Below, piece after piece: positions 5,509-7,521 of a DNA stretch of 7,521 nt. A model generated the notes under the pieces. That model ran no database searches. It was given only the letters and a program-made list of their open reading frames with translations, and was not told where the DNA came from. Made by a program: the position numbers and the translations under genes. Each line of letters starts with the position of its first letter. Positions within the stretch are counted from its first letter, which is position 1. This DNA comes from JBBRCE01 sp038205115 (GTDB lineage Bacteria > Planctomycetota > Planctomycetia > Pirellulales > JBBRCE01): assembly GCA_038205115.1 (NCBI GenBank), contig JBBRCE010000099.1, forward strand, positions 1-7,521, given 5' to 3'.

Positions 5509-7161
5509 ATGATCATTCTGCGCTCGTTTTTCCGCCCGACGACAAAATATGGTTTGAATCGCATGGGCTTGGCCCGCAAAGTTGCAGTTGGCGTAAGCAT
5601 GGCGGCACTTTTTGCGTTGCAGTTCGCACCGCTCGCGCACGCAGCCACCTATTACTGGGATAGCAACGGAGCAGCGGGCTTCACCACCATCACTGGAGCG
5701 TGGAATGGCACCAACGCCTTCTGGAATAGGGACAGCGCCGGGGCTAACGCGGGCACATTCATTGCCAATCCGACTTCGGCGGACGACCTGAACGTCAGCG
5801 CCGGCACCACCGGCACGATCACGCTCACCGGCACGGGATCGGGCAGCAGTCTTACGTTCATCGACAACGTCGCCACCATCGTGACCGGTGGCAACTTGAG
5901 CATCGGCGGCACCGGGGCGAGTTCGGGCATCTTTCTCACCTCCGCGCAAAATGCAGCCACCACCGTGGCTTCTGTGGTCACGCTTAACGCCGCATCCACC
6001 ATCAGCAATGCAGGTACGGGCACTCTGGCTTTCAATGGAGCCGCTGCTGGGTTGAATCTCAACGGCTTCGCACTGGTCGTGAGTGGATCGGGAACCATGT
6101 CGTTTGATGGCAATGTGGCTAATGTCATCAGTGGCGCGGGAGGCATTACCAAGAACGGCACGGGCGTCCTCATCCTCAGCGGCGGCACGAGTATCACGGA
6201 CACCTTCACAGGTGGCGTCACGCTCAATGGTGGCGCGATCAGGTTCCAAGTTCCCTCCTTCTTTGGCAATAACAACACGACCATCACCAATGGCTATTTG
6301 GGTGGACGTTTCGGCAGTGGTTACTCGTGGAGCGGTCTCGGGTCCGGCGTCAACCAAATTCGCATCACCGGCGGAACGAGCGGCTTCAGCGGAGAGGGTG
6401 CGACAACCTCAACATTCCAGATTGGGAGTGCCCTTTCGGTGCTGACTTGGGGGAGCGCGGACTTCAATCCGACGGTCCTCCTGCTCGGCGGAGACCAAGG
6501 CATGAACACAAACGCCAAAGGCGGACTGAATAACGGCATCGACCTCGCCGGAGCCAATCGCACGATCACCTCGCTCCATTCCAACGGCGACGGCGCAGTC
6601 ACCACTGGCTTTACCGTCTCCGGCGTGATCAGCAACGGCGGCATCACCAAAACCGGCGTCGGCAACATTATTTTCGGTGGCGCTAACACCTATAGCGGTG
6701 GCACCACCATCTCCGCCGGCACCTTGACTATCACGACTGCGGGCACGCTCGGGTCGAACGTCAACACCAACAACATCACCTTGGCCTCGGGAACCCGCTT
6801 GAATTTGGCGGCCGCCGCCAATACGGGCTCTAGCAAGACCATCACCCTCACCAGCACGGCGAACAGCCTCTCGGTGCTTACGCTGGGCAGCATCGCTGCC
6901 CCCAATGCAACCCTTGCCCAGACGGATATCAACGGCGGTCTGCTCGCCCTCCTTCCGATGACCGGTTACACCGGAAATCTCTCGACGGCGCTGGGCGGAA
7001 AAAACATCTTCCTCGGTTCCATCGGCACCAGCACCTTCACCGGCGCGGCCGGGACGGTCGGCGTCGGCAACGGTTCCACGTATCGCCTCGGTGGCGGTGC
7101 ACGGCAGTTGGCTCAACGTCGCCGAATGCGAACTGAGTTGCCTGACGAGCCAAATGCTTGA
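5509..7161 (+). CDS. Secreted autotransporter-repeat (PATR) protein, 3'-truncated
   Basis: This 550-residue frame encodes an exported, Gly/Thr/Ser/Asn-rich beta-helical protein. A signal peptide (hydrophobic core about 25-42, cleavage near LAHA/ATYYWD at 45/46) is followed by a YYWDSNG...GAWNG segment (48-66) typical of the mature start of such proteins. Autotransporter-associated beta-strand repeats are clear at about 211-243 (GGITKNGTGVLILSGG...GGVTLNGGAI) and 377-407 (GGITKTGVGNIIFGG, TYSGGTTISAGTLTI), with further degenerate repeats. These form stacked beta-strands at the cell surface. The frame stays PATR-like up to STYRLGGG (523-530), then changes to a basic, unrelated tail of about 20 residues read out of frame from a transposase remnant. 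Whatever C-terminal anchor or barrel it once had is missing. ATG 5509 has a weak AGAGA site 8 nt upstream; ATG 5563 is an alternative start closer to the signal core. Confidence 0.8.
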   Translation: MIILRSFFRPTTKYGLNRMGLARKVAVGVSMAALFALQFAPLAHAATYYWDSNGAAGFTTITGAWNGTNAFWNRDSAGANAGTFIANPTSADDLNVSAGTTGTITLTGTGSGSSLTFIDNVATIVTGGNLSIGGTGASSGIFLTSAQNAATTVASVVTLNAASTISNAGTGTLAFNGAAAGLNLNGFALVVSGSGTMSFDGNVANVISGAGGITKNGTGVLILSGGTSITDTFTGGVTLNGGAIRFQVPSFFGNNNTTITNGYLGGRFGSGYSWSGLGSGVNQIRITGGTSGFSGEGATTSTFQIGSALSVLTWGSADFNPTVLLLGGDQGMNTNAKGGLNNGIDLAGANRTITSLHSNGDGAVTTGFTVSGVISNGGITKTGVGNIIFGGANTYSGGTTISAGTLTITTAGTLGSNVNTNNITLASGTRLNLAAAANTGSSKTITLTSTANSLSVLTLGSIAAPNATLAQTDINGGLLALLPMTGYTGNLSTALGGKNIFLGSIGTSTFTGAAGTVGVGNGSTYRLGGGARQLAQRRRMRTELPDEPNA

Positions 7162-7312
7162 GCGGTCGCCGCATCGGCGAGTTACAATTACTGCAATCCG
7201 AGATCGGAATCTGGGCGGACAAAACGACTGCCAAACAACGCGGCGTCGACTGGCAATTCAAAATCGACGACGCCCGGACAAAGTTGAAGCAGCTGTACCC
7301 GAAGATTAAGTG
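7100..7312 (+). pseudogene. IS630-type transposase, C-terminal remnant with frameshift
   Basis: Starting at 7100, the plus strand reads HGSWLNVAECELSCLTSQ, the segment that in many IS630 transposases lies in and just after the last catalytic motif. After the A-run at 7152-7154 the frame shifts by one, and the C-terminal end continues as CLSGRRIGELQLLQSEIG, then the motif RGVDWQFKIDDARTKL, and ends near YPKIK (about 7312). Removing one A restores a single frame (SQ-CLSGRR). Everything upstream of the HGSWLN motif is gone, including the DNA-binding domain and first two catalytic aspartates, so it cannot be active. The reading frame runs on for another 22 unrelated codons to a TAG at 7380-7382. 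The sequence differs clearly from the transposase at 389-1477, so this was a second, distinct IS630-type element. Confidence 0.8.
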
Positions 7313-7378
7313 TGGATGGGGCACTAGCGACCCGGGAGTATATCCAGAATGGGGCATCATTCGTTTCGACAATCTGAT

Positions 7379-7404
7379 TTAGGAACGACCGAAAAATAAC
7401 TTCC
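7379..7404 (+). repeat. Left inverted repeat of the MITE-like element
   Basis: This 26-nt arm is identical to the reverse complement of 7459-7484. It includes the putative TA target dinucleotide (7380-7381) near its outer end. Confidence 0.9.
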
Positions 7405-7481
7405 GTTTTTCGTTCGGGTCGACGCGCGCTATCACGAGCAGCGGGCGTCTCACTCAGAGGAAGTTATTTTTCGGTCGTTCC
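7382..7481. mobile_element. 100-bp MITE-like element with TA flanks
   Basis: Two perfect inverted copies of a 26-nt sequence, beginning ttaggaacgaccg, lie at 7379-7404 and 7459-7484, separated by 54 bp. TA occurs at 7380-7381 and 7482-7483, exactly at the outer edges, matching the TA target duplication of Tc1/mariner-IS630 elements. The unit between the TAs is 100 bp and too short to encode a transposase. The interior adds a second stem (7421-7430 with 7440-7449, 9 of 10 pairs, 9-nt loop), so either strand could fold into one long hairpin. This architecture fits a miniature inverted-repeat transposable element moved in trans. The left TA contributes to the TAG that ends the transposase-remnant frame. 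Alternatives are a strong bidirectional terminator or another palindromic repeat family. Confidence 0.7.
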
Positions 7482-7484
7482 TAA
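7459..7484 (-). repeat. Right inverted repeat of the MITE-like element
   Basis: This is the exact reverse-complement partner of 7379-7404, with TA at 7482-7483. The 37 bp beyond it to the window edge contain a run of seven A but no recognisable gene. Confidence 0.9.
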
Positions 7485-7521
7485 GTCTTGCCCAAAAAAA
7501 TGGTTGACTAGAATTAGGGTA

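Noticed and set aside
5494..6357. Long open frame on the minus strand, opposite the PATR gene
   Set aside because: It is antisense to the signal peptide and first repeat of the PATR protein. Its composition (Arg, Gly, Asp, Ala) mirrors the Gly/Thr-rich repeats on the other strand, with no motif of its own.
1..7521. CRISPR array, tRNA, rRNA, phage, toxin-antitoxin or defence cassette
   Set aside because: I saw no regularly spaced direct repeats, no tRNA-like cloverleaf or rRNA-conserved segment, and no recognisable defence or phage protein in the plausible frames.

Overview
The window looks like a piece of a planctomycete chromosome (Planctomycetota, perhaps the Pirellulales). This is inferred from gene content, not from a marker gene. 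It holds a membrane-anchored Ser/Thr kinase with the N-terminal 'LTRYQADQLLKG' segment typical of planctomycete kinases, an exported formylglycine-type sulfatase, a secreted autotransporter-repeat (PATR) protein and several transposase pieces. Sulfatases, Hanks-type kinases and such large secreted repeat proteins are all abundant in that phylum.

Layout from left to right: (1) the N-terminus of a transposase, minus strand, running off the left edge (1-107). (2) About 260 bp with no recognisable gene. (3) A nearly complete IS630-family element (about 369-1584) with imperfect terminal inverted repeats and a full-length transposase on the minus strand, whose third catalytic acidic residue appears to be replaced by lysine. 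(4) A Ser/Thr protein kinase on the minus strand (1653-2999, TTG start). (5) A sulfatase on the minus strand (3249-4604). (6) A roughly 900-bp divergent intergenic region with a doubtful small cysteine-motif reading frame (4976-5326, minus) and a good sigma-70-like promoter pointing right (5356-5385). (7) A secreted PATR protein gene on the plus strand (5509-7161) that has lost its 3' end. (8) Fused to it, the frameshifted C-terminal remnant of a different IS630-type transposase (about 7100-7312). (9) A 100-bp MITE-like element (7382-7481) with near-perfect long terminal inverted repeats and TA on both sides.

The sulfatase and kinase lie in the same direction about 250 bp apart, so they may or may not share a transcript. 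The sulfatase would work outside the cytoplasm on sulfated polysaccharide, and the PATR protein would be exported too. No maturase, transporter or regulator in the window ties them into one pathway. Both ends carry mobile DNA, and the right end shows layered decay: a cell-surface gene truncated against a transposon remnant, followed closely by a MITE. I found no CRISPR array, tRNA, rRNA, phage or defence system. The most distinctive unexplained structure is the MITE-like palindrome near the right edge.
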